Source: Streptosporangium saharense
GTDB taxonomy: Bacteria > Actinomycetota > Actinomycetes > Streptosporangiales > Streptosporangiaceae
DNA length: 64,000 nt
Reading direction: 5' to 3'
Assembly (NCBI RefSeq): GCF_014203715.1
Contig: NZ_JACHJP010000002.1
Location: 1,302,001 to 1,366,000, forward strand
Shown: positions 7,951 through 16,311 of the stretch, in pieces
Numbering within the stretch: the stretch's first letter is position 1
How the letters are laid out: each line of letters begins with the position of its first letter
Program-made: the position numbers and the translations under genes
Notes under the pieces: generated by a model
Seen by the model: the letters and a program-made list of their open reading frames with translations, nothing else
Databases searched by the model: none
What the model was told of the DNA's origin: nothing

Positions 7951-8988
7951 ATGGTCATCGTCATGGGCCCCGAGGCGACACAGGGCGACATCGAGGCGAT
8001 CGTGGAGATCATCGGCAGCGCGGGCGGCGACGCCTTCGTCAGCCGTGGCGTCAGCCGTACGATCATCGGCCTCGTCGGGGACGTGGAGCAGTTCGGCACG
8101 CTCAACCTGAAGGGCATGCGCGGGGTCGCCGAGGTGATGAGGGTGACGGCCCCCTACAAGCTCGTCAGCCGGGACAACCACCCCGAGCGCTCCACGGTCA
8201 GGGTCGGCGGGGTGCCGATCGGCCCGGGTCTGGTCACCCTGATCGCGGGCCCGTGCGCGGTCGAGACGCCGCAGCAGACGCTCGACGCCGCGTTGATGGC
8301 CAAGGCCGCGGGGGCGACCCTGCTGCGGGGCGGCGCCTACAAGCCCCGCACCTCCCCCTACGCCTTCCAGGGGCTGGGCGAGGCGGGCCTGCGCATCCTG
8401 GCCGACGTGCGTGAGGAGACCGGGCTGCCCATCGTGACCGAGGTCGTGGACGCCCACGACGTGGAGCTCGTCGCCTCCTACGCGGACATGCTGCAGGTCG
8501 GCACCCGCAACGCGCAGAACTTCGCGCTGCTGCAGGCGGTCGGCGGGATCGGCAAGCCGGTCATGCTCAAGCGCGGCATGAACGCCACCATCGAGGAGTG
8601 GCTGATGGCGGCCGAGTACATCGCCCAGCGCGGCAACCTCGACATCGTGCTGTGCGAACGGGGCATCCGCACCTTCGAGACGGCCACCCGCAACACCCTC
8701 GACGTCTCCGCGGTGCCGATGGCCCAGCGCCTTTCCCACCTGCCGGTCATCATCGACCCGTCCCACTCGGGCGGACGGCGTGACCTGGTGCTCCCGCTGA
8801 CCAGGGCGGCCATCGCCGTCGGCGCGGACGGTGTGATCATCGACGTCCACCCGCAGCCCGAACTGGCCCTGTGTGACGGCCCGCAGGCGCTGGTCCAGGG
8901 GGACCTCGACGAGCTGTCCGAGGTGATGCGCCGCCTGCCTCCGCTGCTCGGCAAGACCGCAACCGGCGACGCCCTCGCCACCGCCTGA
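7951..8988 (+). CDS. aroF: 3-deoxy-7-phosphoheptulonate synthase (DAHP synthase, type I beta)
   Basis: Condenses phosphoenolpyruvate and erythrose 4-phosphate, the first step of aromatic amino acid synthesis. The 345-residue protein has an N-terminal ferredoxin-like regulatory domain (residues 1-70, MVIVMGPEATQGDIEAIVE...) and a TIM barrel with LIAGPCAVE, LLRGGAYKPRTSPYAFQG, QVGTRNAQNF, KPVMLKRGMNATIEEW, LCERGIRTFE and VIIDPSHSGGRRD. This domain layout matches the Thermotoga/Bacillus-type enzymes that are feedback-inhibited through the N-terminal domain. AAGGAGAG precedes the ATG. Transcription is probably controlled by the leader peptide and attenuator directly upstream, and ended by the palindrome at 8997-9026. 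Confidence 0.95.
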   Translation: MVIVMGPEATQGDIEAIVEIIGSAGGDAFVSRGVSRTIIGLVGDVEQFGTLNLKGMRGVAEVMRVTAPYKLVSRDNHPERSTVRVGGVPIGPGLVTLIAGPCAVETPQQTLDAALMAKAAGATLLRGGAYKPRTSPYAFQGLGEAGLRILADVREETGLPIVTEVVDAHDVELVASYADMLQVGTRNAQNFALLQAVGGIGKPVMLKRGMNATIEEWLMAAEYIAQRGNLDIVLCERGIRTFETATRNTLDVSAVPMAQRLSHLPVIIDPSHSGGRRDLVLPLTRAAIAVGADGVIIDVHPQPELALCDGPQALVQGDLDELSEVMRRLPPLLGKTATGDALATA

Positions 8989-8996
8989 CGATCATC

Positions 8997-9026
8997 GACG
9001 GGTACGGCCCGCGGGCCGTACCCGTC
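8997..9026 (+). terminator. Perfect 30-base palindromic terminator after aroF
   Basis: The sequence is a perfect 15+15 palindrome beginning GACGGGTACGGCCCG, starting nine bases after the aroF stop. It can form a 13-bp stem with a tetraloop. No U-tract follows, as is common for high-GC actinobacterial terminators. Confidence 0.75.
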
Positions 9027-9101
9027 AGTAGCATCGTACTCACCGGTAACTGAGTAGGAACGCCCACGCGCGGCGCCCCCCGAGGCCGGGATCGTGGAGA
9101 C

Positions 9102-9386
9102 ATGACCAAGACGATCCAGCCCCGGCACACCGGCGCCTTCTACATCCAGTCGGTCCTGTCCTTCTGCGTCTCCGTCTCGGCGGTCGCCATCGGCGTCGCC
9201 TATCTCCCGGTCGAGGCCTGGGTCCGCGCCTTCCTCGGCATCGGCGTCCTGTACGTCGTCACCTCGGCCTTCACCCTGGCCAAGTGCGTGCGCGACCGCC
9301 AGGAGCTGACCGACGTCACCAGCCGCGTCGACCGGGCACGGCTGGAGAAGCTCCTGACCGAGCACGACCCCTTCAAGCCCGTCTGA
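9102..9386 (+). CDS. YiaA/YiaB-type two-helix membrane protein
   Basis: A 94-residue membrane protein with two hydrophobic helices (about residues 12-33 and 38-60) joined by a short turn, matching the yiaAB two-helix domain family (FYIQSVLSFCVSVSAVAIGVAYLP...). The C-terminal third is charged and helical, presumably cytosolic. The family has no established biochemical role. The gene ends three bases before the convergent thiI gene and follows the aroF terminator, so it is probably transcribed separately. Confidence 0.82.
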   Translation: MTKTIQPRHTGAFYIQSVLSFCVSVSAVAIGVAYLPVEAWVRAFLGIGVLYVVTSAFTLAKCVRDRQELTDVTSRVDRARLEKLLTEHDPFKPV

Positions 9387-9389
9387 GCC

Positions 9390-10592
9390 TCACACCTGCA
9401 GCTTGTACTCCTGCAGGGACCCGGCAAGCTGTACGGCCAGCTCCTCGGCGTCCAGGCGTCGCTCGATCTGCTTCAGATCGGCGATCTTGGCGGCGGTCTC
9501 CGCCCTGCGGGGCGCCAGGAGCGTGCAGCAGTCCTCGTCGGGCAGCTCGGAGATCTGCAGGGTGCCGATCCGGCGGGCCTCCGCCATGATCTCGGTCTTG
9601 TCGAGGCCGATGAGCGGGCGCAGGATCGGCATGTCGACCGCGTCGTCCTGGGCGGTGATGTTCTGCAGCGTCTGGGAGGAGACCTGCCCCAGCGAGTCGC
9701 CGGTGATCAGCGCCCCGGCCCTGAGGCGGCGGGCGACCTCCTCTGCGGTCTTGAGCATCAGGCGCCGCTGGGAGATGACCGCGAGCCGGTCCTGGCCGGA
9801 GGCCTTGATGGACTGCTGGGCCTTGCCGAAGGGCACGACCCACAGCCGGGACCCGCCCTGGAACTTGTCCAGCGCCCTGGCCAGGGCGTACGCCTTGTAG
9901 ATCGACTCCGAGGTGGTGAAGGGGATGCCGGAGAAGTGCAGGAAGTCCACCCGCAGGCCCCGGCGCATCATCCGGTAGGCCGCGACCGGGGAGTCGATGC
10001 CGCCGGACATCAGCACCAGCCCCCTGCCGCTGGTGCCGACAGGAAGGCCGCCCTGGCCCGGCTGCCCGCCGGTGAAGACGAAGATCTCGTCGCGGTCGAC
10101 CTCGATGGAGACCACGAGCTGCGGGTTCTTCAGGTCGACCGGCAGGCCGTAGATGTCGTTCAGCTCGCCGCCGACGGACCGGTCGAGCTGCATCGAGGTC
10201 AGCGGGAAGCGCTTGTCGCGGCGGCGCGAGCGGACCGCGAAGGAGACGCCCCGCCGTACGTCCTCGCGGTCGGCGAGCAGTTCGATGGCCGCCTTGGTGA
10301 CCGCGGCGGGGTCCTTGGCGACCCGCCACGCGCGGTGGATCCAGACCAGGCCGGGCACGTTCGAGACGCGTTCGGCGACCACGTCGGCGCGTTCGACCCC
10401 CGAGCCCTCCGGCAGGAAGAGCGCGATGACCCCGTGGCGCTGCCGCAGGTCCACCTTGAAGTCCAGGTCCTTGACCGAGGCCTTGATGTTGCTCTGCAGG
10501 CGGCGTTCGAAGAGCTCGCGGTTGTTTCCCTTGAGGACGACCTCGCCCAGTTTGAGCAGAACGCAGGGCTCGCCCAAGGCCGACATCGTCAT
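9390..10592 (-). CDS. thiI: tRNA 4-thiouridine synthase ThiI, short form
   Basis: Sulfurtransferase for s4U8 in tRNA and, in some organisms, thiazole synthesis. A ferredoxin-like/THUMP region spans residues about 1-170 (LLKLGEVVLKGNNRELFERRL), followed by the PP-loop domain with LVLMSGGIDSPVAAY, GDSLGQVSSQTLQN, MPILRPLIGLDKTEI and a DEDCCTLLAPR motif holding the conserved catalytic cysteine. The C-terminal rhodanese domain of the enterobacterial enzyme is missing, so sulfur must come from another donor. The ATG at 10590-10592 is chosen because GGAGG lies seven bases upstream; an open frame continues about 40 codons further but lacks any such site. Confidence 0.92.
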   Translation of the reverse strand: MTMSALGEPCVLLKLGEVVLKGNNRELFERRLQSNIKASVKDLDFKVDLRQRHGVIALFLPEGSGVERADVVAERVSNVPGLVWIHRAWRVAKDPAAVTKAAIELLADREDVRRGVSFAVRSRRRDKRFPLTSMQLDRSVGGELNDIYGLPVDLKNPQLVVSIEVDRDEIFVFTGGQPGQGGLPVGTSGRGLVLMSGGIDSPVAAYRMMRRGLRVDFLHFSGIPFTTSESIYKAYALARALDKFQGGSRLWVVPFGKAQQSIKASGQDRLAVISQRRLMLKTAEEVARRLRAGALITGDSLGQVSSQTLQNITAQDDAVDMPILRPLIGLDKTEIMAEARRIGTLQISELPDEDCCTLLAPRRAETAAKIADLKQIERRLDAEELAVQLAGSLQEYKLQV

Positions 10593-10718
10593 GGCGCAAC
10601 CTCCGGTGGAACTTCGAGGGGAAACATGGGTGCACGGCACCGCCGTCACGCGGCGGGAACCCTCGGGACCACGCCACAACGCCAAGTGTCGCGCGTTCCC
10701 CGATAAAGACAACTCACT

Positions 10719-11366
10719 TTAGTCGCCCCCGGGACCGTCGAGCCCCTGCTCGATGGCGTAGCGGATCAGCTGTGCCCGGTTGTGCAGCTGAAGCTTGTTC
10801 AGCGTGTTCTGGACGTGGTTCTGCACGGTTCTGTGCGACAGGACCAGACGCTCGGCGATCTGCCGGTAGGACAGTCCCTTGGCGACCAGGCGGAGCACCT
10901 GCGTCTCCCGCTCGGTCAGGCGGGGACCGTCTGCGGGGACCGGCTGGGCGGCCAGCCTGCGGTACTCCCCTAGCACGAGCCCGGCCAGGCCGGGGGTGAA
11001 CACCGCGTCGCCCTGCGCGGTACGGCGGACCGCGTCCAGGAACTCCTGCCGACTCGCCGATTTCAGCAAATATCCGGATGCGCCTGCCTTGACGGCCTCA
11101 AGCACGTCCTCCTGCTCGCCGCTGGCCGACAGCACCAGGATCCGGGGCTGGGGGTCGTGGGCCGCGAGCCTTCTGGCCACCTCCACCCCGGACAGGTCGG
11201 GCAGCCGCAGGTCGAGGACGACCAGCTCCGGCCTGACCGCGGCCGCGGCCCGAAGGGCCTGCCCTCCCTCGCCTACCGTCGCCACGACCTCGTATCCCGC
11301 CTCGGTGAGGTCCCTGGCCACCCCGTCCCGCCACATCGGGTGGTCGTCAACCACCATCACGCGCAT
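10719..11366 (-). CDS. NarL/FixJ-type response regulator (REC-LuxR HTH)
   Basis: A 215-residue regulator with receiver domain (DDHPMWRDG, phospho-acceptor D52 in VVLDLRLPDLSG, Lys in YLLKSASRQEF) and C-terminal LuxR-type HTH (LTERETQVLRLVAKGLSYRQIAERLVLSHRTVQNHVQNTLNKL). It starts nine bases after the stop of the upstream MacS-type kinase, so the two form an operon and a cognate pair. The targets are unknown. Confidence 0.94.
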   Translation of the reverse strand: MRVMVVDDHPMWRDGVARDLTEAGYEVVATVGEGGQALRAAAAVRPELVVLDLRLPDLSGVEVARRLAAHDPQPRILVLSASGEQEDVLEAVKAGASGYLLKSASRQEFLDAVRRTAQGDAVFTPGLAGLVLGEYRRLAAQPVPADGPRLTERETQVLRLVAKGLSYRQIAERLVLSHRTVQNHVQNTLNKLQLHNRAQLIRYAIEQGLDGPGGD

Positions 11367-11375
11367 CCGCCCACC

Positions 11376-12488
11376 TTAGACGGGAACGGACATCTCGATC
11401 TCGGTCCCCTCGCCCGGTGACGACATGATCGTGACCGTGCCGCCGAGGTCGGCGAGGCGGCCCCTGATGGACTGGGCGACGCCGAGCCGCCCGGCCGCCG
11501 CGGCCTCCTCAAGGCGTCCCTCGGGGATGCCCGGCCCCTCGTCCCTGACGGTGACGGTGACCAGGCCGTCGTCGCTCTCGGCGAAGACCCAGGCGGGGGC
11601 GTGCGGGCCGCAGTGCCCGGCCACGTTGTCCAGGGCGGCGCCGACCGCGGCGGCCAACTGCCGGGCGACGGCCTCGGGCAGGGTCAGCGGGGTCGCGGGG
11701 ACGGAGACGGTCACCGAGGCCGAGCCGTACGCCTGGAGCAGGGCGCGCAGGTCGGCGACGCCGTCGCGGGGCGGCTCTGGGCGGAGCCTGACCAGCTCGC
11801 GCAGCGCGGCCTCCTGCTCGCCCGCGAGCCTGCCCAGCTCGGCCGCCTCTCCCCCGATCTCCTGGCCCCTACGCTGGACCAGCGCGAGCACCTGCAGCAC
11901 CGAGTCGTGGATGTCCCTGGCGATCCTGTCGCGCTCGCGTCCGGCCGCCTCGATCTCGATGGCCCGTTGCAGGCGCGCCTCGGCCCGTCTGGCGAGCTGG
12001 GCGACGTGGCCGACCAGGACCCCGGCGAGGAAGAGCAGCACGCTTCCGTTGATCGGCAGGTTCTCGAATCCGACGCCCGGTCCGCCCAGGTCGTGCAGCC
12101 ACAGGTCGGCCATCGAGACGACCAGCGCGGCCACGGCCCCGGCGCGGCGCCCGCCGTACACGCCCCACGCCAGCACCGCGCCGCCCATCCAGGTGCCGGT
12201 GACCGGCAGGCTGCCCGTCCGGTAGACGCCCTGGACCAACGGGGTGGCCAGCAGGCAGACGAGCGTCACGAGCATGTCGACGGCCAGGAGCGTACGGCCG
12301 CGCAGCTCGGGCGAGGAGTAGGCGTAGGTCGTGGCCGCGGTCCACAGCGCCATGAGGCCGATCACCAGCCAGCCGGTCATCGGGTGGGCGTAACCGCCCG
12401 CGCGCAGCAGCAGGACGATCGCGTAGACCAGGGACGCGACGCGGAAGACCGCGATGACCCGCCAGAACGGACCCTCGATCCCCGTCAC
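11376..12488 (-). CDS. MacS-family sensor histidine kinase
   Basis: Membrane sensor kinase of 370 residues. The N-terminal 160 residues contain about five hydrophobic helices, corresponding to the membrane domain of MacS-like kinases (DUF5931 type). Then comes a short dimerisation helix and the phosphoacceptor motif RDRIARDIHDSVLQV with His at residue 194, and a HATPase domain near the C-terminus (TVRDEGPGIPEGRLEEAAAAGRLGVAQSI). MacS/MacR pairs in Streptomyces influence morphology and antibiotic production; the role in this strain is inferred only from family. It pairs with the NarL-type regulator downstream. Confidence 0.9.
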   Translation of the reverse strand: MTGIEGPFWRVIAVFRVASLVYAIVLLLRAGGYAHPMTGWLVIGLMALWTAATTYAYSSPELRGRTLLAVDMLVTLVCLLATPLVQGVYRTGSLPVTGTWMGGAVLAWGVYGGRRAGAVAALVVSMADLWLHDLGGPGVGFENLPINGSVLLFLAGVLVGHVAQLARRAEARLQRAIEIEAAGRERDRIARDIHDSVLQVLALVQRRGQEIGGEAAELGRLAGEQEAALRELVRLRPEPPRDGVADLRALLQAYGSASVTVSVPATPLTLPEAVARQLAAAVGAALDNVAGHCGPHAPAWVFAESDDGLVTVTVRDEGPGIPEGRLEEAAAAGRLGVAQSIRGRLADLGGTVTIMSSPGEGTEIEMSVPV

Positions 12489-12609
12489 GCCCCCGACCCT
12501 ACCGCCCCGTACGTCCCGCTCTTTCCCTCCTAGAAAACCCCCCTTTTACGCACAACGACCATCAACTGTCATAATCCAACAAATCACCCACTGACTCAGA
12601 AATTGGAAC

Positions 12610-13488
12610 ATGTCCCACGTAGACCACTTCTCATATGGCCTGGTCACCCCCATCGCGGCCTACATCGTCTCGACCATCGGGTGCATGCTGGGCCTGGCGC
12701 TCACCGCCAGGGCACGGGCGACAACCGGTCCCGCGCGGGCGCGCTGGCTGGTCGGCGGCGCCCTCTCCATCGGGGGCACCGGTATCTGGGTCATGCACTT
12801 CGTCGCCATGATGGGCTTCACGGTCGGCGGCAACCCCATCCGCTACGACGTGCTCCTGACGACCGGCTCCATGCTGCTGGCGGTCGTGGTCGTCGGCGTC
12901 GGCCTCTTCCTGGTCTCCTCAAGGGGCGACAGGCCCGCCTGGCTGCTGCTCAGCGGCACGATCACCGGCCTCGGTGTGGCCGGGATGCACTATCTCGGGG
13001 TGTTCGCGATGAACATGTCGGCGGCCGTCTACTACGACGTGACGCTGATCGCCCTGTCGGTCGTCATCGCGATCGTCGCCTCGACCGTGGCGCTGTGGTT
13101 CAGCCTCAGGACGGGTGGGACGCTCGCCACGGCGGGCGCGGCCCTCATCATGGGTATCGCGGTGTGCGGCATGCACTACGTCGGGATGTTCGCGATGGAG
13201 GTGCACCCCCGCATCTCCCTGACGCCCGTCGAGGGGGCCCGCGGCATCGACTTCATGCTGCCGATCCTGGCGGTGGTCAGCCTGCTGACCCTCGGTCTGC
13301 TGCTCGCCGCCATCCTGGCGCCCTCGGAGCAGGAGATGCGCGCCGACGCCGAGCTGCTGGCCCACCTGGAGAACCGCCGCACCGCCGCGCGCCACGCCGC
13401 GACCTCCGCCACCCCCGCCGCTCCCACCGCGCCGCCCGCCTCCGCGGAGCGGCGGCCCCCCTCGCTGTTCGACGCCCGCGAGAGGTGA
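12610..13488 (+). CDS. MHYT-domain integral membrane protein
   Basis: A 292-residue protein with seven predicted membrane helices in the first 250 residues and a Pro/Ala-rich cytosolic tail. It has the three repeats that define the MHYT sensor domain: GIWVMHFVAMMGF, VAGMHYLGVFAMN and VCGMHYVGMFAME, whose Met/His residues are proposed to bind copper and sense O2, CO or NO. There is no attached GGDEF, EAL or kinase domain, so it is a free-standing MHYT protein. The upstream 120 bp is AT-rich with a CATAAT candidate -10 near 12570. A strong hairpin follows the stop. Confidence 0.9.
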   Translation: MSHVDHFSYGLVTPIAAYIVSTIGCMLGLALTARARATTGPARARWLVGGALSIGGTGIWVMHFVAMMGFTVGGNPIRYDVLLTTGSMLLAVVVVGVGLFLVSSRGDRPAWLLLSGTITGLGVAGMHYLGVFAMNMSAAVYYDVTLIALSVVIAIVASTVALWFSLRTGGTLATAGAALIMGIAVCGMHYVGMFAMEVHPRISLTPVEGARGIDFMLPILAVVSLLTLGLLLAAILAPSEQEMRADAELLAHLENRRTAARHAATSATPAAPTAPPASAERRPPSLFDARER

Positions 13489-13492
13489 TGTA

Positions 13493-13532
13493 CGGCTTGC
13501 GCCCGGTCAGGCCGCCGCTGAGGCGCAAGCCG
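13493..13532 (+). terminator. Hairpin after the MHYT gene
   Basis: Perfect 11-bp arms CGGCTTGCGCC and GGCGCAAGCCG separated by 18 bases, starting four bases after the stop codon. There is no U-tract. Confidence 0.55.
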
Positions 13533-13616
13533 CACATGGAGGGGTGACGGATCGTCGCTCATCCGCGACCCCACGTTACGGCCCGGGGGTTGCAGAACGT
13601 TTGCAAGCAGATACAG

Positions 13617-13645
13617 GGCGTCGGCGGCACCCGGCCGCCGACGCC
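13617..13645 (-). terminator. Terminator of the phosphofructokinase gene
   Basis: Perfect 12-bp stem (13617-13628 with 13634-13645) and five-base loop, eleven bases beyond the stop codon of the minus-strand phosphofructokinase gene. Confidence 0.65.
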
Positions 13646-13656
13646 TGTCCGGCCTG

Positions 13657-14682
13657 TCAGCCGAAGAAGACCTCGGCCTCCTCGTAACGACTGACCGGCA
13701 CGGTCTTCAGCTCCTTGGTGGCCTCGTCGAGGCCGACCGTGACGACGTCCGTGCCGCGCAGCGCGACCATGGTCCCGAAGCGGCCCTCGTTCACCGCGTC
13801 GATGGCGTGCAGCCCGAACCGGGTCGCCAGCACCCGGTCGAAGGCCGTCGGCGTGCCGCCGCGCTGGATGTGGCCGAGGACCGTGGTCCTGGCCTCCTTG
13901 CCGGTGCGCTTCTCGATCTCCTTGGCCAGCGTCTCGCCAATGCCGCCGAGGCGGACGTGCCCGAAGGCGTCGAGCTCACCGGCCTGCAGGGCCATCTGTC
14001 CCTCGATCGGGTGCGCCCCCTCGGCGACCACGATGATCGGCGCGTAGCGGGTCTTGAACCGTGACTCCACGTAGGCGCAGACCCGGTCGATGTCGAAGGG
14101 CTTCTCCGGGATGAGGATGACGTTCGCCCCGCCCGCCATGCCCGCGTGCAGGGCGATCCAGCCCGCGTGACGGCCCATGACCTCGCAGATCAGGGCGCGA
14201 TGATGGGACTCGGCGGTGGTGTGCAGCCGGTCGATCGCCTCGGTGGCGATGTTGACCGCGGTGTCGAAGCCGAAGGTGTAGTCGGTGGCGTTGAGGTCGT
14301 TGTCGATGGTCTTGGGCACGCCGACGACGTTGACGTCCTTGTCGAAGAGCTGCTTGGCCACGCCGAGGGTGTCCTCGCCGCCGATGGCGATCAGCGCGTC
14401 GACCCCGGTGGCGACCAGGTTGTCCTTGATCCTCTCGACACCGCCGTCGATCTTGATCGGGTTGGTCCGCGACGAGCCGAGGATCGTCCCGCCGCGCGGC
14501 AGGATGCCACGGACCGCCTGGACGTCCAGGGGCATGGTCTCGCCTTCGAGTGGCCCTCGCCACCCGTCGCGGAAGCCGACGAACTCGTGGCCGTAGACAC
14601 TCACGCCCTTGCGCACGACGGCGCGGATAACGGCGTTGAGGCCGGGGCAGTCGCCGCCCCCGGTAAGCACTCCAATACGCAT
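13657..14682 (-). CDS. pfp: Phosphofructokinase, predicted pyrophosphate-dependent
   Basis: Phosphorylates fructose 6-phosphate (reversibly if PPi-dependent). The 341-residue length fits the mixed-substrate actinobacterial group. Motifs: MRIGVLTGGGDCPGLNAVIR, GGTILGSSRTNP, GGEDTLGVAK, PKTIDNDL (catalytic Asp), GFDTAVNIATEAIDRL, MGRHAGWIAL and HIQRGG. The donor-selecting positions equivalent to E. coli PfkA 104 and 124 are Asp (GGEDT) and Lys (PKT). In this family that pair favours PPi over ATP, which needs Gly at 104. The ATG at 14680-14682 has GGAGG five bases upstream. It is divergent from glycerol kinase. Confidence 0.9.
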   Translation of the reverse strand: MRIGVLTGGGDCPGLNAVIRAVVRKGVSVYGHEFVGFRDGWRGPLEGETMPLDVQAVRGILPRGGTILGSSRTNPIKIDGGVERIKDNLVATGVDALIAIGGEDTLGVAKQLFDKDVNVVGVPKTIDNDLNATDYTFGFDTAVNIATEAIDRLHTTAESHHRALICEVMGRHAGWIALHAGMAGGANVILIPEKPFDIDRVCAYVESRFKTRYAPIIVVAEGAHPIEGQMALQAGELDAFGHVRLGGIGETLAKEIEKRTGKEARTTVLGHIQRGGTPTAFDRVLATRFGLHAIDAVNEGRFGTMVALRGTDVVTVGLDEATKELKTVPVSRYEEAEVFFG

Positions 14683-14829
14683 GGCATCCTCCGGTGGTGG
14701 TTCCGAGGCAAGCGGCCAGACTTTAATGGGGTGACGCGGCCGGCGATCGAGGGATTTTCGGACGCCGACGCAAGGCATTCTGCCTGTCGACAAGCCAATG
14801 GTCTAGACCAAAACGAAGGAGTCCCTCAT

Positions 14830-16311
14830 ATGTCGGTTCTCGCCATCGACGCCGGGACGACCGGGGTCACCGCGCTGGTCGTGACCGAGGACGGCCGCGT
14901 CGACTCCCGTGGCTACCAGGAGTTCCCCCAGTACTTCCCCGAACCCGGCCGGGTCGAACACGATCCCGGGGAAATCTGGCGGGCCACCCTGGCGGCCTGC
15001 CGTACGGCGTTGGAGGGGGCGGGGGCGAGGCCGAGCTGTGTGGGGATCACCAACCAGCGCGAGACCGCGGTGGTGTGGGATTCGGACACCCTCGACGCGC
15101 CGCGCCCGGCGATCGTCTGGCAGGACCGCCGCGGTTCGGCGATCTGCGCGCGGCTGCGCGAGGCCGGGCACGAGCCGCGCGTCAGCGAGTTGACCGGGCT
15201 GCGGCTCGACCCCTACTTCACCGCGACGAAGCTCACCTGGCTGGCCGAGAACGACCCCGGCACCTGGGCGCGGGTGCTGTCCGGCGAGGCCGTCGTGGGC
15301 ACCGTCGACTCCTATCTGGTGGCGCGGCTGACCGGTGGGGCCCGGCACGTGACCGACGCCTCGAACGCCTCGCGCACGCTGCTGTACGACCTGGAGGCGG
15401 GCGGCTGGTCGGCGGAGCTGTGCGGGCTGTTCGGGGTGCCGCGCGAGGCTCTGCCGGAGATCGTGCCCAACCACGGGGAGATCGGGGTGACCGACCCCGA
15501 CGCCTTCCTCGGCCTGGCCCTGCCGATCGGCGGCATGGCGGGCGACCAGCAGGCGGCGCTGTTCGGTCAGGCGTGCTTCTCCCCCGGCGACGTCAAGTGC
15601 ACCTACGGCACGGGGTCGTTCGTGCTGATCAACACCGGGAGCGAGCCGGTACGGCCCGGCGGGGGGCTGCTGACGACGGTGGCGTGGCAGGCGCCCTCCG
15701 GGGAGATCACCTACGCCCTTGAGGGCTCGATCTTCGTCACCGGGGCCGCCGTGCAGTGGCTGCGCGACGGGCTCGGGCTGATCGGCCAGGCCGCGGAGTC
15801 GGAGGCGCTGGCCCGTACGGTCCCCGACAGCGGCGGCGTGGTCTTCGTGCCCGCGCTGACCGGGCTGGGCGCGCCGTACTGGGACCCGGACGCGCGGGGC
15901 GCGATCCTCGGCCTCACCCGGGGCACGACCGCCGCCCATCTGGCCAGGGCGACGCTTGAGGCGATCGCGTTCGAGGTGCGCGACGTCGTCGAGGTCATGA
16001 CGGGCGCGGCGGGCCTGCGGATGCCCGTGCTGAAGGCGGACGGCGGGGCCAGCGGCAACGACCTGCTCATGGAAACGCAGGCCGCCCAGCTCGGCGTGCC
16101 GGTCGAGCGGCCCGCGATCCAGGAGACCACCGCGCTCGGGGCGGCCTTCCTCGCCGGGCTCGGCACCGGTGTCTGGTCGTGCGCGGACGAGCTGCGCGAG
16201 ACCTGGACCCTGGACCGGCGCTTCGAGCCCGGCGGGCGGGACGAGAAGGCTGTCGAGGAGAGCTACGCCCGATGGCTCAAGGCCGTCGGCCGTGCCCGTT
16301 CCTGGGCTTGA
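14830..16311 (+). CDS. glpK: Glycerol kinase-like FGGY carbohydrate kinase
   Basis: ATP-dependent kinase of 493 residues, the normal length for GlpK. N-terminal FGGY domain: AIDAGTTGVTALVV, GITNQRETAVVWD, PAIVWQDRR and TVDSYLVARLTGG (glycerol-pocket regions). C-terminal domain: GGMAGDQQAALFGQ, KCTYGTGSFVLINTG, VPALTGLGAPYWDPDARGAILGLTRG and LKADGGASGNDLLMQ-type. The usual NQR.T and GDQQ signatures strongly favour glycerol as substrate. GAAGGAG precedes the ATG at 14830; the open frame extends far upstream but only across the divergent phosphofructokinase gene. The 3' end overlaps the convergent gene by 35 bp. Confidence 0.92.
   Translation: MSVLAIDAGTTGVTALVVTEDGRVDSRGYQEFPQYFPEPGRVEHDPGEIWRATLAACRTALEGAGARPSCVGITNQRETAVVWDSDTLDAPRPAIVWQDRRGSAICARLREAGHEPRVSELTGLRLDPYFTATKLTWLAENDPGTWARVLSGEAVVGTVDSYLVARLTGGARHVTDASNASRTLLYDLEAGGWSAELCGLFGVPREALPEIVPNHGEIGVTDPDAFLGLALPIGGMAGDQQAALFGQACFSPGDVKCTYGTGSFVLINTGSEPVRPGGGLLTTVAWQAPSGEITYALEGSIFVTGAAVQWLRDGLGLIGQAAESEALARTVPDSGGVVFVPALTGLGAPYWDPDARGAILGLTRGTTAAHLARATLEAIAFEVRDVVEVMTGAAGLRMPVLKADGGASGNDLLMETQAAQLGVPVERPAIQETTALGAAFLAGLGTGVWSCADELRETWTLDRRFEPGGRDEKAVEESYARWLKAVGRARSWA

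Noticed and set aside
10593-10712. A 40-codon N-terminal extension of ThiI
   Set aside because: A GGAGG site at correct spacing and family homology begin at 10592; the extension has no conserved content.
14146-14829. In-frame extension of glycerol kinase upstream of 14830
   Set aside because: It runs antisense through the phosphofructokinase gene; GlpK homology and the ribosome site begin at 14830.
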